Below, piece by piece: positions 42,304 through 52,764 of a stretch of DNA of 64,000 nucleotides (positions are counted from its first letter, which is position 1; each line of letters opens with the position of its first letter). Source of the stretch: an uncultured Pelagibacteraceae bacterium. Lineage in GTDB: Bacteria; Pseudomonadota; Alphaproteobacteria; Pelagibacterales; Pelagibacteraceae. The notes under the pieces are model-generated. The model ran no database searches and was not told the origin of the DNA. It worked only from the letters and a program-made list of their open reading frames with translations. The stretch covers positions 62,001 through 126,000 of the forward strand of contig CABYZW010000001.1 of the NCBI GenBank assembly GCA_902523615.1, given 5' to 3'. The translations under genes and the position numbers were made by a program.

Positions 42304-43407
42304 TTAAAGAACATATGGCTCATGTCTCGCCTGTTTACCTAAAACTCTCTCTACAGCCATATTTGAAATATCAATTGATTGATAATCACCCGTCGTAATC
42401 AATTCTGTTAATGCTCTACCAATTCCTGGAGCTTGCATTAATCCTCTTCCTGTGAACCCTGTTGCTAAGTAAACATTTTCAAATTTTGGATGTTTTCCAA
42501 CAACTGCATTGTTATCAAGTCGATTGCAATCATAATATCCAGCCCATCCACCAGTTAATTTTAATTCTTCCATAGCCGGTATTCTATGAGCTAATGCTGG
42601 CCAAACAAATTCTTCAAAATCATCCCATGCAGGTTCAAGATCTTTGGCATCAAAGACTGATTTTGGTGAACCAGCTAAGTATTCTTTACCTTCAGGTCTC
42701 CAATAAACTCCTGTTGTTAGATCTCCCGTTAATGGCATTTCAGGAATATGTTTTGGGCACTTTACTCTGAAAACTGTGTGTTTTTGAGGTTCAACAGGGA
42801 TATCTTCTAAAAGCTCTTTAGTCCAACATCCAGCTGCTGAAATAATTGTCTTAGCATTAATTTCTGAAAGAGATTTAACTTCACCCTTAACAAATTCTGA
42901 GCCAAGATCAATCGCCTTACTTTTTAAAGCACTATGAAACATGAAGGGGTCAATCCATCCCTCACTTTGATTGTCAGTAAAAGTCGCTGTTTCGATTCCC
43001 TCACTATTGATATATGGAAAAAAATTATTCAACTCAGAGCCTTTGATATTTTTTGTTCCCGCATCACAAGCTTTATGATTTTCGAGCGCTTTATATTGTT
43101 CATCTGCATGCTCAGGTCCAAACATTAATAAATAACCATTGGTCACCATACTAGCAGTGGGTTTTGGATTTTTTTCAGTTTTTAATAAATCTGGAATTTG
43201 AAAAATGAATTCTCTGGCAAATTTTCCTAACAAAATATTTTCTTTTTGAAAAAATTGTCTTCTAAATCCACCTAATGACAAAGGAAAAGAAGCAGTTTTA
43301 TAAGTTGGGTCTTTTTCTATGACTTTAACTTTTCTGCCCTCTTTTGATAAAAAGTAAGCAGTTGCGACTCCAATTATTCCACCCCCAACTATTACAACAT
43401 CATCCAT
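42304..43407 (-). CDS. FAD-dependent oxidoreductase (DAO/sarcosine-dehydrogenase-like)
   Basis: VVIVGGGIIGVATAYFLSKEGRKVKVIEKD; C-terminal LATGFTGRGLMQAPGIGRALTELI. Confidence 0.88.
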   Translation of the reverse strand: MDDVVIVGGGIIGVATAYFLSKEGRKVKVIEKDPTYKTASFPLSLGGFRRQFFQKENILLGKFAREFIFQIPDLLKTEKNPKPTASMVTNGYLLMFGPEHADEQYKALENHKACDAGTKNIKGSELNNFFPYINSEGIETATFTDNQSEGWIDPFMFHSALKSKAIDLGSEFVKGEVKSLSEINAKTIISAAGCWTKELLEDIPVEPQKHTVFRVKCPKHIPEMPLTGDLTTGVYWRPEGKEYLAGSPKSVFDAKDLEPAWDDFEEFVWPALAHRIPAMEELKLTGGWAGYYDCNRLDNNAVVGKHPKFENVYLATGFTGRGLMQAPGIGRALTELITTGDYQSIDISNMAVERVLGKQARHEPYVL

Positions 43408-43889
43408 TAATTTAATATTAGTAAGTTAATATTCAGAAATAATGCATAGCAACACCAAAGTAAATAGGGAATCATTAAATAATAACTCACAAAATTGACA
43501 CGCTTAAATCTTATTACTAAAATAATTATTAAACCAATTAAGATTACCAAAACAACCAAAGCTAATAAAATTTGGTGTAAACCAAAAAAAACGATACTCC
43601 AAGTTGTATTAAATATAATATGAATAAAATAAATATATATCGTGTTCATGTCTCTATTTTTACTATGCCAAAAAAACCAAATAGCAACTGTCATCATTAG
43701 ATATAGCGTTGTCCAAACAGGTGCAAATATCCAATCAGGTGGGTTAAAATCAGATTTGACTAATTGAGAATACCAGGGGTCTTTTAAATTAATTGTGACT
43801 AAACTCCCAATAAATGAGGCTGAAAAAGTGATAATAAAAAAAAGTATGAACGATAAAAATTTATTTTTTAGCATTAAAGTATTATACAT
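43407..43889 (-). CDS. TspO/MBR family protein
   Basis: WYSQLVKSDFNPPDWIFAPVWTTLYLMMTVAIWFFW, FNTTWSIVFFGLHQ. Confidence 0.92.
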   Translation of the reverse strand: MYNTLMLKNKFLSFILFFIITFSASFIGSLVTINLKDPWYSQLVKSDFNPPDWIFAPVWTTLYLMMTVAIWFFWHSKNRDMNTIYIYFIHIIFNTTWSIVFFGLHQILLALVVLVILIGLIIILVIRFKRVNFVSYYLMIPYLLWCCYALFLNINLLILN

Positions 43890-43898
43890 CTTTAGATA

Positions 43899-44660
43899 AT
43901 GAATAAAAAAACAATTTGGATAACTGGTGGGAGTACTGGAATCGGTAAAGCTCTTGCAGTAAAATTTGCTAATGAAGGTTGGAATGTTGCTATTTCGGCT
44001 AGACGTGAGGGTCTTCTCAATGAGATTTCAGACAATCATGAAAATATAACTCCATTTCCATTAGATGTGACTGATAAATCAAAATGCAAAGAGGTTTTTG
44101 AAAAAATTAAGAATAAATTTGAAAATATAGATATTTGTTTTTTTTCCACCGGTACATGGAATCCAAAAAAAGAAAGAGATATTGATATTGAACAAATTGA
44201 GGAAGTTTTTAAAATTAATTTTTTTGGGACGTTGAATACCATTAAAGCAGTTGAAGAATATTTTAAAACTAGGAAAAGTGGAACAATCACTATTGTTTCC
44301 TCAATTGCTGGTTATAGAGGTTTGCCAAATTCAACTGGATATGGACCTTCAAAATCTGCTCTAAATAATTTAGCAGAAAGTCTATATTTTGATTTTGGTC
44401 GATCAAATGTCAGAATATGTTTAGTATCTCCAGGTTTTATAAAAACTCCAATGACAGATAAAAATGATTTTAAAATGCCTTTTTTAAAAACTACTGAATA
44501 TGCGGCTGAAAAAATATATGATGGCTTGGTAAATAAAAAAACTTTTGAAATTCATTTTCCAAAATCATTAACTATTGTACTGAAAATCTTAAGTTTTCTT
44601 CCAAGTAAGATTTATTTTGGTTTAGTTGGAAAATTAACTAAATATCAAAAGAAAGATTAA
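43899..44660 (+). CDS. Short-chain dehydrogenase/reductase
   Basis: WITGGSTGIGKALA, SSIAGYRGLPNSTGYGPSKSAL, SPGFIKTPMTD. Confidence 0.92.
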   Translation: MNKKTIWITGGSTGIGKALAVKFANEGWNVAISARREGLLNEISDNHENITPFPLDVTDKSKCKEVFEKIKNKFENIDICFFSTGTWNPKKERDIDIEQIEEVFKINFFGTLNTIKAVEEYFKTRKSGTITIVSSIAGYRGLPNSTGYGPSKSALNNLAESLYFDFGRSNVRICLVSPGFIKTPMTDKNDFKMPFLKTTEYAAEKIYDGLVNKKTFEIHFPKSLTIVLKILSFLPSKIYFGLVGKLTKYQKKD

Positions 44661-45205
44661 TCTTTTACAAAAACCACTGTCAATTCAGCGACCTTGATTC
44701 CAAATTTAGTCATTGTAGCTCTATTAATTGCTACACGATCATCCTGTTTAAAAATCCAATCATCGAAAGTAATTTTTATTTCTCTACCTTTTATTGGAAC
44801 TAATAAAACATACTCAAATTTAAATGCCGGACCATATGAGTATCCCTTAGCTTTACCGACTACATCTCCAGCAGTTCCCTCATAATTATTGTCATCTATT
44901 TTAGTAATTTGCCATTGTCTAGTTTGTACTTCACCATCATCCCAATTAAATTTTTCATCAAGTATTAGTTGTTTACCATCCCACTTGCCATCTAATTCTG
45001 CTGAAAATTGTCTTGTAACTTTTCCAGATCTATTCTGGAGAACTCCCCAAGCTTTAACGTTACCTGACAAGTAATTTTCTATAATTAATCTCGGTTCTTT
45101 ACCTTTAAAATCTTCGGGTTTCATATCGATATTATTTGAGCAGTTTGTAATTAAGAATAAAGAGATTATCAATAAAATTGATCTTAAATTTAATATTTTA
45201 CACAT
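44657..45205 (-). CDS. DUF3833-family lipoprotein
   Basis: Lipobox ITNCSNN; QNRSGKVTRQFSAELDGKWDGKQLILDEKFNWDDGEVQTRQWQI. Confidence 0.8.
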   Translation of the reverse strand: MCKILNLRSILLIISLFLITNCSNNIDMKPEDFKGKEPRLIIENYLSGNVKAWGVLQNRSGKVTRQFSAELDGKWDGKQLILDEKFNWDDGEVQTRQWQITKIDDNNYEGTAGDVVGKAKGYSYGPAFKFEYVLLVPIKGREIKITFDDWIFKQDDRVAINRATMTKFGIKVAELTVVFVKD

Positions 45206-45218
45206 AAGCCCCGGTAAT

Positions 45219-46397
45219 TTATTTATTTTGAATTGAAAATTGTATCAGATCAATATTTTTCGATTTAAATCCAGCTTCACAATAAGATAGGTAAAACTCC
45301 CACATTCTTTTAAAAGTTAAATCAAAACCTTGTTTTTTAATGAGATCCCATTTTCTATTAAATTCATTTTTCCAAATACTTAATGTATTTGCATAATGAT
45401 CAGCATATGAGTCGTAAGACTTAATTGTTAAACCATTGTCTGAAACGTATTTATTTAAGCTATTTTTACTTGGTAAAAATCCCCCTGGAAAAATATATTT
45501 TTGAATAAAATCTTGTTTCATTTTATATCTATCAAATAAACTATCATCTATCGTAATTGCTTGAATAGCTGCCCTACCATCTGTAGAAAGGTTATTCTTA
45601 ATAGTTTTAAAATAGCTTTCCAAATAATTTTGTCCCACTGCCTCAATCATTTCTATAGATGCTATTGAATTATATTTATTTTTTAAATCTCTATAATCTT
45701 TGATTTCAATATTTACTTTTTCATTTAAACCACATTTATGAATTCTTTTTTTTGCGTATTCGAATTGTTTTTTTGAAATAGTAATACAATCTAATTTTAC
45801 ATCGTATTTTTTTCCCAAATATTCTGCAAAACCACCCCATCCGCATCCAATTTCTAAAACCCTATCTCCATTGTTTGGTTTTATTAAATCTATCATTTTT
45901 TGGTATTTGTTGTTTTGTGCCTCTGAAAGATCTTTAGTAGTCTCGCTAAAAATTCCGCTTGAGTAAGTTAAGGTTTCATCAAGCCATAAAGAAAAAAAAT
46001 TATTTCCTAAATCATAATGTTTTGCAATATTTTCTTTACTTCTGTTCTTTGTATTTTTTATAAAGATCCCTTTTAAAAAATTTATAATTGGAAAATCGAG
46101 TAAGCCTGAAAACTTATATATGATTTTGATATTCCGAGCTGTTATTTCAATTAGATTTGATAAATTATCAGTTTCAAATTCTCCTCTCATATAAGATTCT
46201 GCAAAACCAATACTGCCACCTTTTATAAGATTAAAAGAAAAATTTGGTTTTTTAATTTTCAATTTGGCTTTTAAATTATCCTGAGGATTACCAAATTTAA
46301 AAACTTCACCTTGATAATTTGTAATTACTAGATACCCAACGTTTATTCCTTCTAATATGTTAAAAACCAGTTTGTCAGAAAGTTTATTTACAGGCAT
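45219..46397 (-). CDS. Cyclopropane-fatty-acyl-phospholipid synthase family methyltransferase
   Basis: ENIAKHYDLGNNFFSLWLDETLTYSSGIF, VLEIGCGWGGFAEYLG, SIEMIEAVGQNYLESYF, IFPGGFLPS. Confidence 0.93.
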   Translation of the reverse strand: MPVNKLSDKLVFNILEGINVGYLVITNYQGEVFKFGNPQDNLKAKLKIKKPNFSFNLIKGGSIGFAESYMRGEFETDNLSNLIEITARNIKIIYKFSGLLDFPIINFLKGIFIKNTKNRSKENIAKHYDLGNNFFSLWLDETLTYSSGIFSETTKDLSEAQNNKYQKMIDLIKPNNGDRVLEIGCGWGGFAEYLGKKYDVKLDCITISKKQFEYAKKRIHKCGLNEKVNIEIKDYRDLKNKYNSIASIEMIEAVGQNYLESYFKTIKNNLSTDGRAAIQAITIDDSLFDRYKMKQDFIQKYIFPGGFLPSKNSLNKYVSDNGLTIKSYDSYADHYANTLSIWKNEFNRKWDLIKKQGFDLTFKRMWEFYLSYCEAGFKSKNIDLIQFSIQNK

Positions 46398-47176
46398 TAA
46401 TTTTCAAAAGATATTTTGTTTTTTATTTTTAATTTTTTTTTAATAAACTTTATTCCTTTGGTCCATAATTTAAACGCTTCAAAATGTATCGCTGCAATAA
46501 TTTTAAAAGTCATTAAAGGATGTTTTAAATAAGATTTAATTAACTCTGAAGTTGTAAAATCTTTTCTTTTCCCATCTTGAGAGGCATATAATATTTTTTC
46601 ATTTAATTGATATTGATCTATGATTACTGAAATCTTATCTGCAGGTTTTAAAATTTTAAAAAAGTAAGTACAATTCATTTCAATGAATGGTGAAACATGA
46701 AATTTTTTATCACAATTGTGTTTTAATAAATTATCATTTTTTACTTTAAAAACATAAGTATGTTGCTCATCAAAAGTATTTTTGACTTCGTATAATATAG
46801 CTATCAAATCGTTATTACTATTGTACACATAAAAAACACTTAACGGATTAAAAACATATCCAAAGATACGTGGGTAGCATAAAAGTTTAATTTTAATATT
46901 TTCACTACTAATATTATTTTGCTTAAGATTTTTTTTAACCCAATCGATTAAGATTGATCCATCTCTATCGCCATGATCTTTATCAAAAAAACTAACTAAA
47001 TTAAATTTATTGTATGAAAAAAAATTAATTGTTTTATCTAATATTTCTAATTCAGAAAGATCAATTAAAAGTGAAAATACCTTGTACTTAAAAAAATGTA
47101 TCTTTGGTTTAAATCTTTTATGAATAACAGTGCCATTATATATACAACTAATCATTGAGAGTTTTAAGCATTTCAA
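46397..47176 (-). CDS. DUF1365-family protein
   Basis: KRFKPKIHFFKYKVFSLLIDL, LLCYPRIFGYVFNPLSVFYVYN, KNTFDEQHTYVF, KKFHVSPFIEMN. Confidence 0.9.
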   Translation of the reverse strand: MKCLKLSMISCIYNGTVIHKRFKPKIHFFKYKVFSLLIDLSELEILDKTINFFSYNKFNLVSFFDKDHGDRDGSILIDWVKKNLKQNNISSENIKIKLLCYPRIFGYVFNPLSVFYVYNSNNDLIAILYEVKNTFDEQHTYVFKVKNDNLLKHNCDKKFHVSPFIEMNCTYFFKILKPADKISVIIDQYQLNEKILYASQDGKRKDFTTSELIKSYLKHPLMTFKIIAAIHFEAFKLWTKGIKFIKKKLKIKNKISFEN

Positions 47177-48386
47177 TAGATGATTTTATTCCATCTTCAT
47201 GAAAACCGTAACCAAAATAACTACCACAGTAAAGAATATTTCTTTTATTTTGTAAATTTGTAAGCTGGCTTTGAAAATTAAGTGCAGATTGATCAAAATA
47301 TGGATGTGTAAATCTTACCTTTTTTAAAATTTTATTCTCATCAATTTTAAAATAAGGGTTTAAAGTAAGAAAAATATTTTCATCACACTTAAGGTTTTGT
47401 AATAAATTTAACCAATATGTAATTGAATTTTTTTCTATTTCATCCTTCTTGATTGATGAATTCCATGAACACCAAGCTTTTTTATTTTTTGGCATAGCTT
47501 GTTCATCAGTATGAATATAAGCAATATTTTCTTTATATTTAAAATTTGAAAGTACATTCTTTTCTTGGTCAGTTGGATTATCAATTATTGATAAAGCTTC
47601 ATCTGCATGTGTTGCTAAAACAACTTTATCATATCCAAAGTATTCACTTTCTCCACCATAATATAAATCTATACCTGTTGTTTTTGTTTTAATTTTTTTG
47701 ATAGAATAATTTTTAAAATGTTCACCACTGATTTTTGAAATAATATTTTGAACATAAGTTCTACTTCGATTTGATACTGTATACCACTGGGGTCTATTTT
47801 TTAATTTAAATAAACCATGATTTTGGAAAAACTTTAAGAAAAATCTTAACGGCATATGACTAGCAGCACTTGGTGGCATTGACCATATAGCTGAAACCAT
47901 CGGTATCAAATGATAGTTGATAAACTCTTTTGAAAGATTTTCCTTTCTCAAATAATCACCAAGTGTAGTCTCTTGATCAATTTTTTTTATATTATCACAT
48001 TTTTTGTAAAACTTAATTACATCAAAAAACATTTTGAGAAATCTTAAATTAAATAGATTACTCTTATTCAAAAAAATTCCATTTAATCCTCTACCACAAT
48101 ATTCGAATGAAGATTTTTCAACTGATGCAGAAAAAGACATATCGCTTTTTTCGATTGCAATATTATTCTCCTCAAAAAAATTTATTAAATGCGGGTAGGT
48201 TGCGTAGTTAAATACGATAAAACCTATATCAACCGAAACTTTTTTTGTACCAAAAGATAAATCAATAGTATGGGCGTGGCCACCGAAACGATCCTCCTTC
48301 TCAAAAAGATCTACATGATGTTTTTTTGATAAGTAATATGCAGCACTTAATCCTGAAATACCTGAGCCAATAACAGCTATTTTCAT
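47148..48386 (-). CDS. FAD-dependent amine-oxidase-like protein
   Basis: KIAVIGSGISGLSAAYYLSKKHHVDLFEKEDRFGGHAHTID; C-terminal LYCGSYFGYGFHEDGIKSSIEMLKTL. Confidence 0.9.
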   Translation of the reverse strand: MKIAVIGSGISGLSAAYYLSKKHHVDLFEKEDRFGGHAHTIDLSFGTKKVSVDIGFIVFNYATYPHLINFFEENNIAIEKSDMSFSASVEKSSFEYCGRGLNGIFLNKSNLFNLRFLKMFFDVIKFYKKCDNIKKIDQETTLGDYLRKENLSKEFINYHLIPMVSAIWSMPPSAASHMPLRFFLKFFQNHGLFKLKNRPQWYTVSNRSRTYVQNIISKISGEHFKNYSIKKIKTKTTGIDLYYGGESEYFGYDKVVLATHADEALSIIDNPTDQEKNVLSNFKYKENIAYIHTDEQAMPKNKKAWCSWNSSIKKDEIEKNSITYWLNLLQNLKCDENIFLTLNPYFKIDENKILKKVRFTHPYFDQSALNFQSQLTNLQNKRNILYCGSYFGYGFHEDGIKSSIEMLKTLND

Positions 48387-48392
48387 TTATTA

Positions 48393-51263
48393 TTAAGCTG
48401 CATCTTCTTTGAATTCATCAATGCTTGGGCAAGTACAAAATACATTCTTGTCACCATAAACATTGTCTACTCTTGCAACTGGAGGCCAGAATTTGCTAGC
48501 TCGTAGGAATTTTGCTGGGTAAGCTGCCTCTGCTCTTGAGTATTTATGTTTCCAATTATCAGAAGCAAGCTCACTATCAGTATGTGGTGCATTTTTAATT
48601 GGATTATCTATCTTATCAAATTTACCTGATTTAATTTGTTCTATTTCTTTTTTAATCATAATTAAAGTGTCACAAAATCTATCAAGCTCTAATAAGCCCT
48701 CACTTTCAGTTGGCTCTATCATCATTGTGCCAGCTACAGGCCACGACATTGTTGGGGCATGAAATCCAAAATCTATTAATCTTTTTGCGATATCTTCCTC
48801 TGTTACCCCTGTTTCTGATTTAATATTTCTAATATCAATAATACATTCATGCGCAACATTACCATTTGATCCTTTATACAAAATCGGAAAATGATTTTTT
48901 AGTCTATGAGCAATATAATTAGCATTTAATATTGCAACTTGGGATGCAAGCTTTAATCCTTCTGATCCCATCATTTTTATATACATCCAAGAGATAGATA
49001 GAATACTTGAACTGCCCCAGGGTGCTGAAGAGACTGACCCTATTCCAGTTGTTGGTCCACAATCTTTTATTACTGGATGATTAGGCAGATAAGCTTGTAG
49101 ATGTTTTTTACAAGCAATAGGACCCATACCAGGTCCACCACCACCATGCGGAATACAAAAAGTTTTATGTAAATTAATATGACAAACATCTGGACCAAAA
49201 TTTCCTGGCTTTGCTACTCCGACTAAGGCGTTTAAATTTGCACCATCCATGTAGACTTGACCACCATGTTTATGAACTATTTCACAAATATCGGTTATTT
49301 TTTCCTCAAATACTCCATGTGTTGATGGATAAGTCACCATTAATGCACCAAGGTTTTTGGAATGTTGCTCTACTTTTTTCTTTAAATCATCAAAGTCAAC
49401 ATTCCCTTCTTTATCACAATTAACAACAACTACTTTCATTCCAACCATTTGAGCACTCGCCGGATTAGTTCCGTGAGCTGAGCTTGGAATTAAACATATA
49501 TTTCGATTAGCCTCACCTCTATTTAAATGATACTTACGAATAACCATTAAACCTGCATATTCACCCTGAGCGCCTGCGTTAGGTTGAAGGGAAACGCCTG
49601 AAAAACCAGTAATAGATCGCAACCAATTTTTTAAATCAGTGAACAAATCTCTAAATCCTTCCATTTGTTCTATTGGAACAAATGGATGAGGTTGAGCAAA
49701 TTCTTTCCAGGAAATTGGAGTCATTTCAGCAGCAGCATTTAACTTCATTGTACATGAGCCAAGTGCTATCATTGTTCTATTTAATGCTATATCTTTATCT
49801 TCCAACCTTTTTAGATATCTAAGCATCTCAGTTTCTGAATGATATGATTTAAAAACTGGATGTTCTAAATACTTTGAAATTCTTAATAAGTTTTTAGGTA
49901 AATTAGGTAAACTTACTGAGGGATCTTCTTTTTTGATTGATTCTGCTGAATTAAAAATTTTTAATAACTGATTTACTCTATAAACATTTTTTCTCTCATC
50001 AAATGAAACAGCCAACATTTCAGAATTTACTTTTCGTATATTTACTTTTTGATCTAAAGCGTTTTTATAAATTTGATCAGTTTTTTCTTTAGTAATAATT
50101 GTAACAGTGTCAAAAAAATAATTAGAATATAGTTCATATCCAGACTGTTTTATTTTATCAGCAAAACTTTTTGCTAGTTGAGATACTCGTTCAGAAATAT
50201 TCTTAATTCCTTCTGGACCATGATAAATAGCATATGCTGCTGACACAATTGCTAACAAAGCTTGTGCAGTACAAATGTTGCTAGTTGCCTTATCTCTTCT
50301 GATGTGTTGCTCTCTAGTTTGTAATGATAATCTATATGCCCTATTACCATGCCTATCAACTGACACTCCAACAATTCTTCCTGGCATAGATCTTTTATAT
50401 TCATCTTTAGTTGCAAAAAAGGCAGCATGGGGACCTCCATATCCCATGGGAATACCAAATCGTTGAGAGCTTCCAACCGCTATATCAGCACCAAGTTCTC
50501 TAGGTGTTTTTAATTTTGCTAATGCTAATAGATCGCAGACTAATATAGCCTTCCCATTCTTTTTATGAATTTTGCTAATTGCTTCACTTGGATCTTTAAT
50601 ATCTCCTAAAGTTCCTGGATATTGTAAAATTCCGCAAACTAAATCTTCCTTTAAATTGTCTAAAACTTCATCCTCTTTACCAATTAAAACTTTTAGACCC
50701 ATTGGTTCTGCTCTTGTTTGAATTACATTGATAGTTTGAGGATGACAATCTTCAGACACAAAAACTAAATCATCATCTTTTTTATTTAACCTGTGACTAA
50801 GACCCATAGCCTCTGCTGCTGCTGTGCCTTCATCTAGTAAAGATGCATTTGCAATATCCATTCCTGTAAAATCAACAATCATTTGTTGAAAATTTAATAA
50901 CATTTCAAGTCTCCCTTGAGCTACCTCTGGCTGATAAGGTGTGTAGGAAGTGTACCAACCTGGATTTTCTAATATATTTCTTAAAATTACATATGGTGTA
51001 TATGTTCCATAATAACCCATTCCAATAAAATTTGAATAAACCTGATTTTTTTTTGAAATTACTCTTAATTTTCTTAACGCTTCATATTCTGAATTCGACT
51101 CACCAATATTTAGTTCACCTTTAAACTTTATTTTTTCTGGAACTGTATTGTCAATTAAATCATCAAGTGATTGATAATTTAATTCTTTTAACATTTTTGA
51201 TTGATCTTCTTTAGAAGGTCCAATATGTCTTTTTAAAAAGTCTTTTTCTGAATTTGGTAACAT
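48393..51263 (-). CDS. gcvP: Glycine dehydrogenase (P protein), single chain
   Basis: FLKRHIGPSKEDQSKML, YTPYQPEVAQGRLEMLLNFQ, NLHKTFCIPHGGGGPGMGPI. Confidence 0.98.
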   Translation of the reverse strand: MLPNSEKDFLKRHIGPSKEDQSKMLKELNYQSLDDLIDNTVPEKIKFKGELNIGESNSEYEALRKLRVISKKNQVYSNFIGMGYYGTYTPYVILRNILENPGWYTSYTPYQPEVAQGRLEMLLNFQQMIVDFTGMDIANASLLDEGTAAAEAMGLSHRLNKKDDDLVFVSEDCHPQTINVIQTRAEPMGLKVLIGKEDEVLDNLKEDLVCGILQYPGTLGDIKDPSEAISKIHKKNGKAILVCDLLALAKLKTPRELGADIAVGSSQRFGIPMGYGGPHAAFFATKDEYKRSMPGRIVGVSVDRHGNRAYRLSLQTREQHIRRDKATSNICTAQALLAIVSAAYAIYHGPEGIKNISERVSQLAKSFADKIKQSGYELYSNYFFDTVTIITKEKTDQIYKNALDQKVNIRKVNSEMLAVSFDERKNVYRVNQLLKIFNSAESIKKEDPSVSLPNLPKNLLRISKYLEHPVFKSYHSETEMLRYLKRLEDKDIALNRTMIALGSCTMKLNAAAEMTPISWKEFAQPHPFVPIEQMEGFRDLFTDLKNWLRSITGFSGVSLQPNAGAQGEYAGLMVIRKYHLNRGEANRNICLIPSSAHGTNPASAQMVGMKVVVVNCDKEGNVDFDDLKKKVEQHSKNLGALMVTYPSTHGVFEEKITDICEIVHKHGGQVYMDGANLNALVGVAKPGNFGPDVCHINLHKTFCIPHGGGGPGMGPIACKKHLQAYLPNHPVIKDCGPTTGIGSVSSAPWGSSSILSISWMYIKMMGSEGLKLASQVAILNANYIAHRLKNHFPILYKGSNGNVAHECIIDIRNIKSETGVTEEDIAKRLIDFGFHAPTMSWPVAGTMMIEPTESEGLLELDRFCDTLIMIKKEIEQIKSGKFDKIDNPIKNAPHTDSELASDNWKHKYSRAEAAYPAKFLRASKFWPPVARVDNVYGDKNVFCTCPSIDEFKEDAA

Positions 51264-51643
51264 TATGCCGATGCCTCCTTTGCAAATTTATCGTAATCAT
51301 CTTTATTCATTAAAGTATCCATTTCTGATAAATCTTTTATTTTTAGTTTAAAAAACCAAGCTGTATTTTCTGGGTCTTCATTAATTTTTGATGGATCGTC
51401 TACTATGGCTTGATTAGTATCAACTACTTCACCACTCACAGGTGTATAGACATCACTTGCGGCTTTTGTCGACTCAACTACACCAGCTGTTCCATCTTTT
51501 TCAACATTCGATCCTTTTTCTGGAAGTTCTGCAAACACAATATCACCCAACATTTCGGTTGCATGTTTTGTGATACCAATTGTTGCTACATCTCCATCTA
51601 ACTTTATCCACTCATGTTCTTTTGAATATTTAACCTCACTCAT
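51263..51643 (-). CDS. gcvH: Glycine cleavage system H protein
   Basis: [41 protein letters not shown] lipoyl motif. Confidence 0.97.
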   Translation of the reverse strand: MSEVKYSKEHEWIKLDGDVATIGITKHATEMLGDIVFAELPEKGSNVEKDGTAGVVESTKAASDVYTPVSGEVVDTNQAIVDDPSKINEDPENTAWFFKLKIKDLSEMDTLMNKDDYDKFAKEASA

Positions 51644-52746
51644 TAATTTACTCCTTTAACATAACTTTTTTTATAAAATGGTAAACTACAAATACTAGCT
51701 GGATGTTTTTTACCTCTTACTTCTAAAAATACTTTAGTATTTTTTTTTGAAAATTTATTTTCTACATAACCCATTGCCACAGGTCCATTTACACTTGGTC
51801 CAAATGTACCACTAGTAATTTCTCCAATAAGAACATCGGATTGATTAAAAATTTTTGTTTTTTCTCTGGCAATTATTCTGCCTTCTGGTTTTATTCCAAC
51901 TCTAATTTTATTTACACCATTATTCAATTGTTTAATGATCATATCGGAGCCAATAAAATCACCTTTTGAAATTCTTTCTTTTGAAATTGCCCACTTTAGG
52001 TTTGCCTCTACTGGAGTTTTGTCTTTATCAAGATCATGACCATATAAACATAAACCAGCTTCTAATCTTAAAGTGTCTCTTGCTCCTAAACCTATTAACT
52101 TGGATCCTTTATCAATTAATTGTCTTGTTAATTTATCTGCAAATTTATTTGAGATAGATATCTCAAAACCATCTTCTCCTGTATACCCAGATCGTGTAAT
52201 ATAAATTTTTTGGTGTTCAAATGAAAACCAATTTCCTGACATAAAACTTAGTTTTTCTATACCCTCAATAAGATCGTTTAAGATTTGTGATGATTTTGGG
52301 CCCTGGATTGCTATTAGAGATCTATTTTCATCCAGGACCATTCTATATTTTTCATTTAGCAGTTTACTTAAAATTTTAAAATCATTATCTTTGCACGCTG
52401 CATTGAGAATTATTAGAAAACCTTGGTTTATTTTTGTGATAATTAAATCATCATATATTCCAGCATCTTTATCCATTAAAAAGCTATATTTTGAATGATT
52501 CAATTTTAAATTTTTCAAATCTAAGGGGAAAATTTTTTCTAAATCCGATATTAAGTCTTCACTGCCATAAATAAATAATTGACCCATGTGTGAAACATCA
52601 AAAATACCTGAGTGATTTCTTGTAAATTTATGTTCTTCAATAATACCCTCTTTATATTGTATCGGCATTTGGTAACCTGCAAATTCAACAAATTTTGCGT
52701 TACAATCTTGATGCAGTTGGTACAGGGATGTTTTTTTTATTTCCAT
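51643..52746 (-). CDS. gcvT: Glycine cleavage system T protein
   Basis: [68 protein letters not shown]. Confidence 0.97.
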   Translation of the reverse strand: MEIKKTSLYQLHQDCNAKFVEFAGYQMPIQYKEGIIEEHKFTRNHSGIFDVSHMGQLFIYGSEDLISDLEKIFPLDLKNLKLNHSKYSFLMDKDAGIYDDLIITKINQGFLIILNAACKDNDFKILSKLLNEKYRMVLDENRSLIAIQGPKSSQILNDLIEGIEKLSFMSGNWFSFEHQKIYITRSGYTGEDGFEISISNKFADKLTRQLIDKGSKLIGLGARDTLRLEAGLCLYGHDLDKDKTPVEANLKWAISKERISKGDFIGSDMIIKQLNNGVNKIRVGIKPEGRIIAREKTKIFNQSDVLIGEITSGTFGPSVNGPVAMGYVENKFSKKNTKVFLEVRGKKHPASICSLPFYKKSYVKGVN

Positions 52747-52764
52747 ATTAACTCATTGCACCCA

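Noticed and set aside
50252-50476. Same-strand 74-aa ORF in an alternative frame within gcvP
   Set aside because: Lies wholly within conserved gcvP sequence and has no motif.
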